DNA from: Paraconexibacter algicola
Lineage (GTDB): Bacteria > Actinomycetota > Thermoleophilia > Solirubrobacterales > Solirubrobacteraceae
NCBI RefSeq assembly: GCF_003044185.1
Contig: NZ_PYYB01000001.1
Location: 744,001 to 808,000 of the forward strand
Length of the DNA: 64,000 nucleotides
Direction: 5' to 3'
Under the pieces are notes generated by a model. That model was not told where the DNA came from. It saw nothing but the letters and a program-made list of their open reading frames with translations, and did not search any database. The position numbers and the translations under genes are program-made. Positions 1 through 8,405 of the stretch are shown here, piece after piece (within the stretch, counting starts at the first letter, position 1; each line of letters starts with the position of its first letter).

Positions 1-1452
1 CAGCCGGATCAGCGCCAGGGCGGTCTGCACGCGGACCAGCGGCTCGCGCAGCTCCTCGAGCGCGGCGGAGAGGTGCTCGACCGCCGCGAACCCGTCGCTG
101 AGCGCCTCGGTGCGACCGAGGTCGAAGAGCAGCCGGCCACGACGGTCCGCGGCGGGCGGCTCGGCGAGGGCGCGGCGCAGGTGGGCGACCGCGCTCTCCG
201 GCGCCCCGCGGGTCGCGGCGTCGAGGCCGGCCGCGTGCAGCTCGTCGGCCACCCAGTCGACCGCCCGCGGCGGGCTGAGCAGCAGCTGACCGGCGGTCTG
301 GCGCGGGTCGGCGCCGTGGTCGCGCAGGATCTCCGCCGCGCGCGCGTGGCCGTCGGCGCGTTCTCCGGCGGGCAGCTCGAGGTACACGGCGTCGCGCACG
401 AGCGGATGGACGAACCCCAGCGGCAGCTCGGGGCGCAGGATCTCGGCGCGGGCGAGCGGACCGGTCGCGGCGGCGGCCCGCGCGCGGTCCAGGCCGGCCA
501 GCTCGGCCGCGACCCCGAGGTCCGCCTCGTCCCCCAGCAGGGCGACGGCGCGGGCGAGCGCGAGGGCGTCCGCGTCCAGTCGCGCCAGCCGCAGCAGGAC
601 CGTGCGGCTCACCGCGCGCGGCCCGACCTCCAGCACCGCGCCGACGCGCTCGGCGGTCGGGGCGACCCGGTCGCTCTCCAGGGCGCGCAGGAGCTGGCGC
701 AGCAGCAGCGGATTGCCGCCGCTGGCGTCGTGGCAGGCGACGCAGAACGCGTCGTCGGCGTCGGCGCCCAGACGCTCGCGCACCAGCCCGGCGGTGGCGG
801 TCGGCGTCAGCGGTGCGAGCGTCAGCGTCTCGGTCTGCGGGGCGGCGAGCAGCTCGGCGAGCAGGTGCGCATCGGTGCCCGTCTCCCCCGTGCGCAGCGT
901 CCCGACGAGCAGCACCGGCAGGCCGTCCAGGCGGCGCGCGAGGTACACGAGGAACCGCAGCGACGCGGGGTCGCACCAGTGCAGGTCGTCGACGAGCAGG
1001 ACGACCGGTCCGTCGGAGGCGAGGTCGGCGGTCAGCCAGTAGAGGCCGTGCAGCGCGGCGAACGCCCCGGCCTCCTCGGTCGCCGCCGCCCCGGGGGCGA
1101 GGAACACGGGGGCGGCGGTCGCCGCGGCGCCGTCGAGGCGGCGCTCCCGCACGGCCGGATCCGCCAGCAGGCCCTCGAACAGCTGCCGTACGACGCCGAA
1201 CGGGAAGTCCTGCTCGAGGTCCCCGGCGCGGGCGCGCAACGTCGTGACCGACGCGTCGAGCTGGTCGCGCAGGGTCGCGAGCAGGGCGCTCTTGCCGATC
1301 CCCGCCGGCCCCTCCAGGACCACGAGGGCGCCGTCCCCGGTCCGCGCCCGCGCGCTGGCGGCCTCCAGCACGGCCAGATCGCGCTCACGGTCGACCAGCC
1401 CGTCGGGACGACGGACCTCGGGATCTGCAGCGCTGGTCGTGGGCTCGGTCAC
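1..1452 (-). CDS. LuxR-type AAA ATPase transcriptional regulator, 3' part cut off by the window edge
   Basis: The 484 visible codons form the N-terminal signalling ATPase of a large MalT/LuxR-like regulator. A Walker A motif GPAGIGKS lies at residues 48-55 and a Walker B-like LLVDDLHWCD near residue 150. They are followed by the helical repeat region typical of this group. The C-terminal LuxR helix-turn-helix expected for the family would lie beyond position 1 and cannot be seen. I chose the GTG at 1452 because it leads directly into the conserved DREREL-like entry to the ATPase domain. No ligand or target can be inferred. The family assignment is firm; the presence of the DNA-binding domain is assumed. 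Confidence 0.85.
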   Translation of the reverse strand, partial: MTEPTTSAADPEVRRPDGLVDRERDLAVLEAASARARTGDGALVVLEGPAGIGKSALLATLRDQLDASVTTLRARAGDLEQDFPFGVVRQLFEGLLADPAVRERRLDGAAATAAPVFLAPGAAATEEAGAFAALHGLYWLTADLASDGPVVLLVDDLHWCDPASLRFLVYLARRLDGLPVLLVGTLRTGETGTDAHLLAELLAAPQTETLTLAPLTPTATAGLVRERLGADADDAFCVACHDASGGNPLLLRQLLRALESDRVAPTAERVGAVLEVGPRAVSRTVLLRLARLDADALALARAVALLGDEADLGVAAELAGLDRARAAAATGPLARAEILRPELPLGFVHPLVRDAVYLELPAGERADGHARAAEILRDHGADPRQTAGQLLLSPPRAVDWVADELHAAGLDAATRGAPESAVAHLRRALAEPPAADRRGRLLFDLGRTEALSDGFAAVEHLSAALEELREPLVRVQTALALIRL

Positions 1453-1538
1453 GCGGGAGTGGTTCGGGGGACCCGGAGCGCGAGGACGATACCCCGGCGC
1501 GCGGGCGCCGTCGATCCGCGGGACGGCCGGGCGCGCGC

Positions 1539-2234
1539 TCAGCCGTCGAGCCCGAGTGCGCGCAGCGCGCCGGGCAGCGCGGCCGCCCCGTCGACCACGA
1601 CGTCCGCGGCCGCCAGGGCCTCCGCGTCGTACGCCCCGGTGGTGACGGCGACGACGTGCACGCCGTCGGCGCGGGCACAGGCGATGTCGCGCGGGGTGTC
1701 ACCGATCACGACCGTCTCGCCGGCCGGGTAGGCGCGGCCGCACGCGCGCCGGCCGGCCCGCAGGCGCGCGATGCCGGGCAGCCGGTCGCGGTCGTCGTGG
1801 TCGGACCCGAAGCCGCCCTGCCCGGCGGGGAACCGGTGGCCGATCCCGGCGGCGGCGAGCTTGCGGCGCGCGATCGGCTCGTGGTTGCCGGTGACGAGCG
1901 TGCAGAGCACGTCGTCGCGCTCGGCGAGCCCCGCGAGCAGCTCCGGCACCCCGGCGGCGACGTGGGCGGAGAGGTCGTCGGGGCACAGGCGCTCGTAGTG
2001 GCGGCAGGCGGCCTCGCGGACCGCGGCGGCGCCCGCCCGCGCCGCAGCGTCCGGCACGCCGGCGAGGCGCACGATGTCTGCGGCGATCGCCCCGTCGGTG
2101 CGACCGGCGGCGTCGACCCCGGCACGCGGGATCGCCACCCCGTGCACCTCGCGGATGGCCGCGTGGAGCGCGTCGCGGTGCGCGGCGGACGCGTCGATCA
2201 GCAGCGTGCCGTCGATGTCGAAGAGCAGGAGCAT
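1539..2234 (-). CDS. HAD-superfamily phosphatase
   Basis: A 231-residue cytosolic HAD hydrolase. Motif I is at the very N-terminus (FDIDGT, with nucleophile D6 and D8). A TGN motif II follows mid-protein and GDTPRD near residue 178 supplies the acidic motif IV. The cap insertion between motifs I and II has the helical C1 form of phosphoglycolate phosphatase and beta-phosphoglucomutase relatives. Substrate cannot be decided from sequence. The frame stays open upstream, but the ATG at 2234 sits immediately before the invariant motif I, so the longer frame is not used. The gene lies divergent to the membrane gene pair starting at 2317. Confidence 0.88.
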   Translation of the reverse strand: MLLLFDIDGTLLIDASAAHRDALHAAIREVHGVAIPRAGVDAAGRTDGAIAADIVRLAGVPDAAARAGAAAVREAACRHYERLCPDDLSAHVAAGVPELLAGLAERDDVLCTLVTGNHEPIARRKLAAAGIGHRFPAGQGGFGSDHDDRDRLPGIARLRAGRRACGRAYPAGETVVIGDTPRDIACARADGVHVVAVTTGAYDAEALAAADVVVDGAAALPGALRALGLDG

Positions 2235-2302
2235 CGTCCGGGAGCCTGCCCGATCGCGTCTCGAACCGGTCCCACGCGCTTCGGTCCTGGCGCGCGGACG
2301 GG

Positions 2303-2308
2303 TACGGT
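2303..2308 (+). promoter_or_regulatory. -10 box TACGGT, probably leaderless promoter
   Basis: TACGGT lies 8 nt before the ATG at 2317 and no Shine-Dalgarno sequence is present. This spacing puts the transcription start at or within a base or two of the start codon, and it supports the chosen ATG. Confidence 0.5.
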
Positions 2309-2316
2309 GCGCCGCG

Positions 2317-3237
2317 ATGGGGACCGACGCGTTCGGACGCAGCAGCGACGAGCGGGACGCGGGCGCGAGCGCGCGCCCCGTCGACGGGCCGTCCGCCGGC
2401 CCGGACCGGACCGTGACCGTCGGGCCGTGGCTGATCGTCCTGCTGCTCGGCGCGATCAGCCTCGGCGGCAGCTCGCTCTTCCTCGTGCGGGCCGAGCGCG
2501 AGAACCGCGACGACCCGGTCCAGCAGGCGCAGCGGGGGGAGATCACCGACCGGTCCGCGCGGTCGCTGCTGCGGGCGCGCCCGCTGCGCGCCGCGTACGC
2601 CGCCGCCCTGGGGCGGGTGCGCGAGGGCGAGCTCGTGACCGGGCTGACCGTGACGCCCGTCGGGCTCGCGCTCCAGGTGCGGGACGGGCGCGCGTTCCTG
2701 CGCCGCCTCGAGGTCGACGTCGTCGGGGGCGTCGAGGCCCGGGACGCGGGCCGCAGCGAGGCGGACGGCCTCCTCCCCTCCCGGGTCGACCTCCGCGGCG
2801 TGCCGGCCGCCGTCGCGCGCGTCCGCGCGCGGATCCCGGAGGCCGCCGCGCGCGTGACCGGCGTGGACCTCGGCCTCACGGCCATCGACGGGCGCGTCGC
2901 GCAGAGCGAGTGGCGGCTGGCGGTCGCCGACGTCCGCCCGCGCGACGAGACGTGGTTCGCGCGGCGCGACGGGCGGGTCGTGCGGCGCAGCGACGAGGAC
3001 GCCGCGCTGACGCGACCGGAGCTGCGACCGCCGCCCGCCCCCACGCCGAGCCCGGCCACGGCACCGGCCGCGCGCCCCGGCAGTTCGTCCGCGGGCTCGG
3101 TGACCGTGTTCAGCAACGGCCGGCGGGTCCGGCTCACGGGCGCGCGGGCGCGCCGGCTGCAGGTCTGCATCGAGGAGGCCCGCGCCCGCGGGACGGACGA
3201 CGCGGTCGGCCGCTGCCTGGAGGCGGCGGGCCGGTGA
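2317..3237 (+). CDS. Single-pass membrane protein of unknown function
   Basis: A 306-residue protein with a polar N-terminus, one transmembrane helix at about residues 36-58 and a long extracytoplasmic part. The outer part is rich in Arg, Val and Asp, and a Pro/Ala-rich stretch precedes the last 50 residues. I do not recognise a family. Its stop overlaps the GTG of the next gene (GTGA), so the two are almost certainly co-translated. The ATG at 2317 is preferred over the open frame upstream because of the TACGGT box 8 nt before it. It may be an accessory or anchoring partner of the SHOCT membrane protein that follows. Confidence 0.7.
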   Translation: MGTDAFGRSSDERDAGASARPVDGPSAGPDRTVTVGPWLIVLLLGAISLGGSSLFLVRAERENRDDPVQQAQRGEITDRSARSLLRARPLRAAYAAALGRVREGELVTGLTVTPVGLALQVRDGRAFLRRLEVDVVGGVEARDAGRSEADGLLPSRVDLRGVPAAVARVRARIPEAAARVTGVDLGLTAIDGRVAQSEWRLAVADVRPRDETWFARRDGRVVRRSDEDAALTRPELRPPPAPTPSPATAPAARPGSSSAGSVTVFSNGRRVRLTGARARRLQVCIEEARARGTDDAVGRCLEAAGR

Positions 3238-3905
3238 GCCGGCTGCTGCGCCTGCTCGGCGCCGTCGCGATCGTCGGCCTGTCGATCGTGCTCGCGACCG
3301 CGGCGATCTACGGGCTGATCCGCACGGGCACCTGCGGCGCGCCGCCCGGGGCGGTCGCGGTCCGCCCCTGTCCGAAGGGGACGGGCGGGCAGGTCCTGCA
3401 GCTGATCGGCTCGATCTTCGTGCTGCCCGCGGTCGGGATCGCGCTCGCACCGGTCGCGCGACAGCTGCTCGCCGGGCTGTGGTGGTGCTACCTGTGGCTG
3501 GCGATGGGCGCGGCCGCGATGGTGGTCGCCTACGGTCCGGCGTCACCGCCCGGGTCCTCGGGGGACGCGCTCGGCGTCGGGATCACCTTCCTGGCGATCG
3601 GCGGGTTCTCGCTGCTGCTGATCCTCGGCCTGATGACGATCGCGCGGCGCGGGAGCGCCGACGCGGAGGAGGTGCTCGCGCGTGCCCGCGCCGAAGGGCG
3701 CCTCGGGCCGACGCGGTCCCCGGCCGACGGCGACGCCATGGCGACGCTCGCCGGGCAGCTCGGCGCGATCGCCCGGGCCCGCGAGGCGATCGACGACGAC
3801 CCGGTCGCCGGCCGGCTGCGCAAGCTCGACGAGCTGCGCACCGCGGGCGTGATCACCGACGCCGAGCACGCGGCCCGGCGCCGGGCGATCCTCGACGAGC
3901 TCTGA
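3234..3905 (+). CDS. Four-helix membrane protein with C-terminal SHOCT domain
   Basis: A 223-residue protein with about four hydrophobic segments in the first 130 residues, a charged linker, and a C-terminal segment at about 195-222. That segment (RKLDELRTAGVITDAEHAAR, then RAILDEL) is a clear SHOCT motif (short C-terminal domain, usually an oligomerisation or interaction tail on membrane proteins). The GTG start overlaps the stop of the preceding gene by 4 nt. Specific function is unknown. Its end meets the end of the convergent aminopeptidase gene with a gap of only 3 nt. Confidence 0.75.
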   Translation: MSRLLRLLGAVAIVGLSIVLATAAIYGLIRTGTCGAPPGAVAVRPCPKGTGGQVLQLIGSIFVLPAVGIALAPVARQLLAGLWWCYLWLAMGAAAMVVAYGPASPPGSSGDALGVGITFLAIGGFSLLLILGLMTIARRGSADAEEVLARARAEGRLGPTRSPADGDAMATLAGQLGAIARAREAIDDDPVAGRLRKLDELRTAGVITDAEHAARRRAILDEL

Positions 3906-3908
3906 GGC

Positions 3909-4964
3909 CTACCGCGCGAACGACGCGTCGGGCGCGAGGCCCAGCGCGTAGGCGGCGATGATCTCGGCGGCCGCCTGCACGTCGGAGATCTGCACCATCT
4001 CCACCGGGGAGTGCATGTAGCGCAGCGGCAGCCCGATCAGTCCGGTCGGCACGCCCGCGCGCGAGAGGTGCACGGCGTCCGCGTCGGTGCCGGTGCGCCC
4101 GGCGGACGAGCTGACGGTGAACGGCAGCTCCTTGGCGAGCGCCGCGGCGTGGAGGCCCTCGAAGATCGCGGGGTTCAGGACCGACCCCCGTTCGAGCACC
4201 GGGCCGGAGCCGAGCTCGTGCTTGCCGAGCTCCTTGACGTCGATGCCCGGCTGGTCGGTGGCGAACGTCACGTCGACGACGATCGCCGCGTCGGGCTCGA
4301 GCGCGTAGGCGGTCGTGCGGGAGCCGCCGAAGGTGATCTCCTCCTGGACGGCCGCGACCGCGACGACGTCCCCGGGGGCGCCGCCGGCCTCCGCGACGAG
4401 CCGCGCGGCCTCGTAGGCGACATAGCAGCCCAGGCGGTTGTCCATCGAGCGGGAGATCGCGCGGTCGTTGGGCAGCTCGACCGGCTCGCCGGTGATGACT
4501 GCGACGTCGCCGATGCGGACGCGGCCGCGGGCCTCCTCGCCGTCCTTCGCCGCGATGTCGATGTGGAGGTCCTCGAGCTTGACGCCCTTGTCGCGCTGGT
4601 CGGGCTTGATCAGGTGGATCGGCTTCTTGCCGATGACGCCGGGCACGACCCCGTCCTTGGTGAGGACGTCGACGCGCTGACCGACCAGGTTCGGCGGGTC
4701 CCAGCCGCCGACGCCGATGACGTAGAGGAAGCCGTCGTCGTCGATGTGGGTGACGATCAGCCCGATCTCGTCGATGTGGCCGATGATCGCGAGCGACCGG
4801 CCGCCGGCCGTGCCGGGGACCTTCGCCCACACGGACCCCATGACGTCCGTGGTCACCTCCGCGAACTCGGCGGCGGCGTCGCGGAAGGCGGCGGCGGGCG
4901 CGGTCTCGTAGCCGGAGGGGCCGGCGGCGGTCAGCAGGCGGTGCAGGACGGGAGGGATGGCCAT
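3909..4964 (-). CDS. M42-family metallo-aminopeptidase
   Basis: A 351-residue cytosolic peptidase of the M42 (glutamyl aminopeptidase, PepA/FrvX/TET) family, which removes N-terminal residues from short peptides with two metal ions. Family residues are visible: H63 and D65 (GHIDEIG), bridging D175 (SMDNRLG), catalytic pair E208-E209 (VQEEITFG), D231 (VVDVTF) and H318 (YMHSP). Length matches the family. The ATG at 4964 has a TAGATT box 6 nt upstream and no Shine-Dalgarno. It is transcribed alone. TET-like assembly into a large particle is usual for the family but cannot be read from the sequence. Confidence 0.93.
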   Translation of the reverse strand: MAIPPVLHRLLTAAGPSGYETAPAAAFRDAAAEFAEVTTDVMGSVWAKVPGTAGGRSLAIIGHIDEIGLIVTHIDDDGFLYVIGVGGWDPPNLVGQRVDVLTKDGVVPGVIGKKPIHLIKPDQRDKGVKLEDLHIDIAAKDGEEARGRVRIGDVAVITGEPVELPNDRAISRSMDNRLGCYVAYEAARLVAEAGGAPGDVVAVAAVQEEITFGGSRTTAYALEPDAAIVVDVTFATDQPGIDVKELGKHELGSGPVLERGSVLNPAIFEGLHAAALAKELPFTVSSSAGRTGTDADAVHLSRAGVPTGLIGLPLRYMHSPVEMVQISDVQAAAEIIAAYALGLAPDASFAR

Positions 4965-4970
4965 CGCCGC

Positions 4971-4976
4971 AATCTA
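4971..4976 (-). promoter_or_regulatory. -10 box TAGATT, probably leaderless promoter
   Basis: TAGATT read on the minus strand lies 6 nt before the ATG at 4964 of the M42 peptidase; no ribosome binding site is present. Confidence 0.5.
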
Positions 4977-4997
4977 CTGGCGCGCCGTGGCGGGCCG

Positions 4998-5651
4998 TCA
5001 GTGCAGGCGTGCGCGCAGCCGGCTGACCTCGAGCTCGAGCACCCGGCGCGACTCGGCGTCGCAGGGCAGGTCGAGCCGCAGCTCGGCGGCGCGGATCGCG
5101 AGCGCCAGGTCGCCGCGCTCCATCGCCCCGGAGGCGAGCGCGGTGAGCATGCCGTAGGCGATCTGGTGCGGGCAGCGCCAGCGGGCCTCGTCGGGCAGCT
5201 CGTGCAGCGGGACGCGGCGGCCGCCCGCGGCGGGGTCGACGACGAGGCCGGCGCCGGGCCGGGCGTCGGCGACGAGCGGGCGCCCCTCCGCACTGAGGGC
5301 CCCGAGGGGGACACCGGTGCGGCGCCCGACGAGCAGCCACAGGGCGGCGATCGCGGTGGGGTGCCCCTGCCGGAAGGCGAGCACGCGGTCGAGCGCGACG
5401 GCGTCGACGTGGTCGGCGGCGATCGGCTCGAGGTCGCCCAGGACGGTGCGCAGGGCGTCGAGCTGCTCCTGCGGCGGGAGCCCTTCGAGCAGGCCCGCGT
5501 CGAGCGCGAGCCGGTCGAGCGCGAAGAGGACGGCGTCGCGGTCGATGCGGCGGAACTCGGCGACCATCGCGACGAGGAACTCGTCGAGGGCCGGGCAGGA
5601 GCCGCAGGCGAGCTGGGCGTAGGGCGAGGAGGAGCGATCCGGATCGAGCAT
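4998..5651 (-). CDS. SirB1/transglutaminase-like family protein
   Basis: A 217-residue cytosolic protein. Its layout resembles the SirB1-type transglutaminase-like family: an N-terminal helical part, a middle region with a small basic strand segment (GRRVPLHELPDEARW), and a C-terminal helical part of TPR-like character (LALAIRAAELRLDLP, then AESRRVLELEVSRL). The catalytic Cys-His-Asp triad of true transglutaminases is not evident, as is usual in this family. The function of SirB1-like proteins is poorly defined. The start lies next to a near-palindrome with a TAGGGT box. Similarity is judged by eye, so the family call is tentative. Confidence 0.5.
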   Translation of the reverse strand: MLDPDRSSSPYAQLACGSCPALDEFLVAMVAEFRRIDRDAVLFALDRLALDAGLLEGLPPQEQLDALRTVLGDLEPIAADHVDAVALDRVLAFRQGHPTAIAALWLLVGRRTGVPLGALSAEGRPLVADARPGAGLVVDPAAGGRRVPLHELPDEARWRCPHQIAYGMLTALASGAMERGDLALAIRAAELRLDLPCDAESRRVLELEVSRLRARLH

Positions 5652-5653
5652 CG

Positions 5654-5667
5654 TAAGGTCACCCTAA
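5654..5667 (-). promoter_or_regulatory. Imperfect palindrome containing -10 box TAGGGT
   Basis: On the minus strand TTAGGGTGACCTTA lies 2 nt before the ATG at 5651. TAGGGT can serve as a -10 box with a 9-nt gap to the start codon. The 14-bp near-dyad is a possible operator, and it loosely recalls DtxR-family half sites. Confidence 0.3.
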
Positions 5668-5718
5668 CAAATGCCGACGGATCTGATCGGATTTCTCGAT
5701 CGACCGCGGCGTCGGCGC

Positions 5719-6687
5719 TCAGCCCGCCGGCCGCCGCGGTGCCCGCGCGGCCGCGCGACGGCGGCGCTCCGCCGCGGCCTGCCGTCGCCGCGCCGCCGCG
5801 CGCTGCGCCGCCGCCTGCCGCCGCGCCTGCGCGGCGACGGCCGCACGCCGCTGCGCGGGGCTCGTGCAGTCCGCCTCGAGGCGCCGCGCCGCCGTCAGCA
5901 CCCCGCCGAGCACGTGGCGGCGGAACCACGGCAGCGCGTACAGCTGCACCTCGTGGCCGAGCGCGGTGTAGAACGAGCGGCCCCGGCCGAGGTCCTGGCA
6001 CCAGGCCATCGGGTGGTCGCCCATCCGGCCGCTGGCCGGCACCACGCCCGGACCGGGGATGTCCGTCGTGTTGGGATCCGGCAGGTAGGTGCGCTCGTCG
6101 ATCGACAGCAGCACGCGGACGCGGTCCCGCGGGTTCAGGCGGAACGAGTAGAACTCGTCGAAGACCGCGAAGCGGGCGGGCAGGTGGCTGGTGGCGGGCT
6201 CCAGCGGCGCCTCGTTGACGTAGATCCCGAGCTGCTCGAGCGGATGGGCGAGGAACTCCCCGCCCACGAGCTCCCGGTACCACGGCCAGCCGTGCTCGGT
6301 GTCCGCCGCCGCGTGCAGGCCGAAGAACGCGCCGCCGCGCTCGACGAACCGCCGCAGCGCGTCCTGCGCGAGGTCGTCCAGGACGTCCCCGACCGTGTTG
6401 ACGAACGCGACGACCTCCACGTCCGCGAGCCCCGCGTCGCTGATGTCCCGGTACTCCTCGGTGGTGCGCACGCGGAACCCGTGGCGGGCCCCGAGGTCGC
6501 GCAGCAGCGCGACGCCGAGCGGGATCGAGGCGTGGCGGTAGCCGTTGGTGCGCGTGAAGACGAGCACGTCGAACGGCTCGGCGGCCGCCCGCGCGCCCGC
6601 CGGCGGGGCGGGGGCCGCGGACGCGGCGGGCGCGCCGGCGAGCAGGACGGTGGCGGCGAGCAGGGCCGCCCGGAGCAGCGGGCGCAT
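5719..6687 (-). CDS. Secreted ThuA-like domain protein
   Basis: A 322-residue exported protein. A signal peptide covers about residues 1-24. The ThuA fold (class I glutamine amidotransferase-like) follows, with the family signatures TRTNGYRHASI, GGAFFGLHAA and MGDHPMAWCQDLGRGRSFYTALGH. The last 55 residues are an Ala/Arg/Gln-rich tail of low complexity. ThuA proteins act on 3-keto-sugars or related sugar derivatives in utilisation pathways; the substrate here is unknown. Its ATG overlaps the stop of the GMC oxidoreductase gene, so it is the third gene of that operon. The partnership supports a role in oxidised sugar or polyol metabolism outside the cytoplasm. Confidence 0.82.
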   Translation of the reverse strand: MRPLLRAALLAATVLLAGAPAASAAPAPPAGARAAAEPFDVLVFTRTNGYRHASIPLGVALLRDLGARHGFRVRTTEEYRDISDAGLADVEVVAFVNTVGDVLDDLAQDALRRFVERGGAFFGLHAAADTEHGWPWYRELVGGEFLAHPLEQLGIYVNEAPLEPATSHLPARFAVFDEFYSFRLNPRDRVRVLLSIDERTYLPDPNTTDIPGPGVVPASGRMGDHPMAWCQDLGRGRSFYTALGHEVQLYALPWFRRHVLGGVLTAARRLEADCTSPAQRRAAVAAQARRQAAAQRAAARRRQAAAERRRRAAARAPRRPAG

Positions 6688-8405
6688 CAGGAGGCCTTCG
6701 CGGTCGTGGCCCCGGCGATCGCGAACGCGACGCGCCGGGCGTTGGACATGATCGTGTTGGTCGGGTTGAAGCCCGGGAACGTCGGGAACGTCGACGCGTC
6801 GGCGACCCAGACGCCGTCGACCTCGTGCAGCCGGCCGGACGGGTCGCAGACGCTCGTGCGCGGATCGGTCCCCATCCGGGCGGTGCCCGCGAGGTGCGCG
6901 GTGGCGTACGGGCCGGACTGGACGAGCGGGAACGGGATGACCGCGGCCCCCAGCGATCCCGGCGCGGCGAGGTGCATCCGCTCCAGCCGCGCGCCGAGCA
7001 GCACCGCGGCGACCTTCTCGTGCGGGTGGGCGGAGTACGTGATCCGCGCCGCCGGGAAGCCGTGGTGGTCGCGCACGTCCGGGTCGAGGTCGATGCGGTT
7101 GTCGGCGAGCGGCAGGTCCTCCCCGACGAGCTGGGAGCCCGCGACGCGCTGGTGCAGCAGGCCGGCCCGCATGGCCTGCCGGTGCGCGGTCCCGAAGCCG
7201 AGGATCGGGGCGAGCAGCTTCGCCTCCGCGAACGCCGGGACGCCGCTGCCGACCTGGGCGAGGCCGCCCTTGATCCACGGCACCCCGAGCGCGCGCACCT
7301 CCGGCCCGGTGAACGGGCCCATCAGGTCGTCCATCTGCAGCGGGTTGCTCTGCCCGCGCAGCGGGTGCAGGTCGTCCGGGTAGAGCGCGGCGGCGAGCGT
7401 GAACGCGTGGAACATCATGTTGCGGCCGACCTGGTCGCTGCCGTTGCCCAGCCCGCGCTCGTGCGCGCCCGACGCGCTCATCAGCAGCAGCCGCGCGGTG
7501 TTGATCGGGCTGCCCGCGAGCACGACGGTGTCGGCGGCGATGCGGCGGCGCCGGCCGCGGGCGTCGACGTAGCGCACGCCGGTCACCCGGCGCCCGTCGC
7601 GCGTGGTGTCGACGCGGTGCACGAACGCGCGTGCGAGCACCCGGACCCGGCCGGCGCGGACCGCCGGGTTCAGCCACGCGGTGATCGCGTCGCCGCGGGC
7701 GTCGATCGGGCAGCCGAAGCCGGAGCACAGCCCGCACGACGTGCAGGCGGGACGGCCGCGGAACGGCGCCGAGTTCACGGCGGCGGGCTGCGGATAGGCC
7801 TCGTAGCCGGAGAGCCGCGCAGCGGTCCGCAGCAGCTGCCCGGTGTGGGAGATCGGCAGCGGCGCCATCGCGAACTCGCTGCGCCGCGGCGCCTGCTCGC
7901 GCGTCCGGGCGGGCATCGCGGCGCGGCTGCCGCTGACCCCGACGCGGCGCTCGACGGCGTCGTAGTGCGGCTCCAGGTCCGCGTAGGTGATCGGCCAGTC
8001 GGCGACCTGCGCCCCGGGCTGCGGGCCGAGGTCGCTGAGGGTCGAGAAGTCCTGCTTCCAGAACCGCGGGAACTTCGCGTTGTAGTGGAGCGTCGTCCCG
8101 CCGACGGCGGCGCCGAGCTGGCCGAACGCCCCGACCGCGGTCCGCGCCCGGCCGGCCGCGGCGTCCTCCCGGGTGCGCTGCGTGTACGGCTCCAGCAGCG
8201 GGTCGGGGAACCCGAAGTGCCGCGCGGACTTGATCTCGTCGCTGCCGTAGCGCGTGCCGAGATCGCCGTCGGTGGCCCGGCCGAGCCCCGACCGCATGTG
8301 ACGCCCGCGCTCCAGCACGGTGACCTCCCAGCCCCGCCTGGCGAGCTCGTACGCGACGACGCTGCCCGCCGCGCCGGAGCCGACGACGACCGCCTCACGC
8401 CCCAC
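6687..8405 (-). CDS. GMC-family FAD-dependent oxidoreductase
   Basis: A 572-residue flavoenzyme of the glucose-methanol-choline family. An N-terminal Rossmann motif GSGAAG (residues 9-14) is followed by VTVLERGRH. A cysteine cluster CTSCGLCSGFGC lies near residues 220-232. The C-terminal GMC signature shows HLAGTARMGTDP and the terminal FAD-contacting PTNTIMSNARR. The Cys cluster and a separate small subunit match membrane-linked gluconate/sorbitol/sugar dehydrogenases rather than oxygen-dependent oxidases. A GTG start at 8405 is preceded by AGGAGGT and overlaps the end of the subunit-3 gene by 11 nt. No signal peptide is seen, so export probably depends on the Tat-type partner. Confidence 0.9.
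   Translation of the reverse strand: MGREAVVVGSGAAGSVVAYELARRGWEVTVLERGRHMRSGLGRATDGDLGTRYGSDEIKSARHFGFPDPLLEPYTQRTREDAAAGRARTAVGAFGQLGAAVGGTTLHYNAKFPRFWKQDFSTLSDLGPQPGAQVADWPITYADLEPHYDAVERRVGVSGSRAAMPARTREQAPRRSEFAMAPLPISHTGQLLRTAARLSGYEAYPQPAAVNSAPFRGRPACTSCGLCSGFGCPIDARGDAITAWLNPAVRAGRVRVLARAFVHRVDTTRDGRRVTGVRYVDARGRRRRIAADTVVLAGSPINTARLLLMSASGAHERGLGNGSDQVGRNMMFHAFTLAAALYPDDLHPLRGQSNPLQMDDLMGPFTGPEVRALGVPWIKGGLAQVGSGVPAFAEAKLLAPILGFGTAHRQAMRAGLLHQRVAGSQLVGEDLPLADNRIDLDPDVRDHHGFPAARITYSAHPHEKVAAVLLGARLERMHLAAPGSLGAAVIPFPLVQSGPYATAHLAGTARMGTDPRTSVCDPSGRLHEVDGVWVADASTFPTFPGFNPTNTIMSNARRVAFAIAGATTAKAS

Noticed and set aside
73-1731. A 552-residue plus-strand frame at the window start
   Set aside because: Its sequence is low-complexity Arg/Gly/Ala/Gln and mirrors the LuxR-type ATPase on the other strand, which has Walker motifs.
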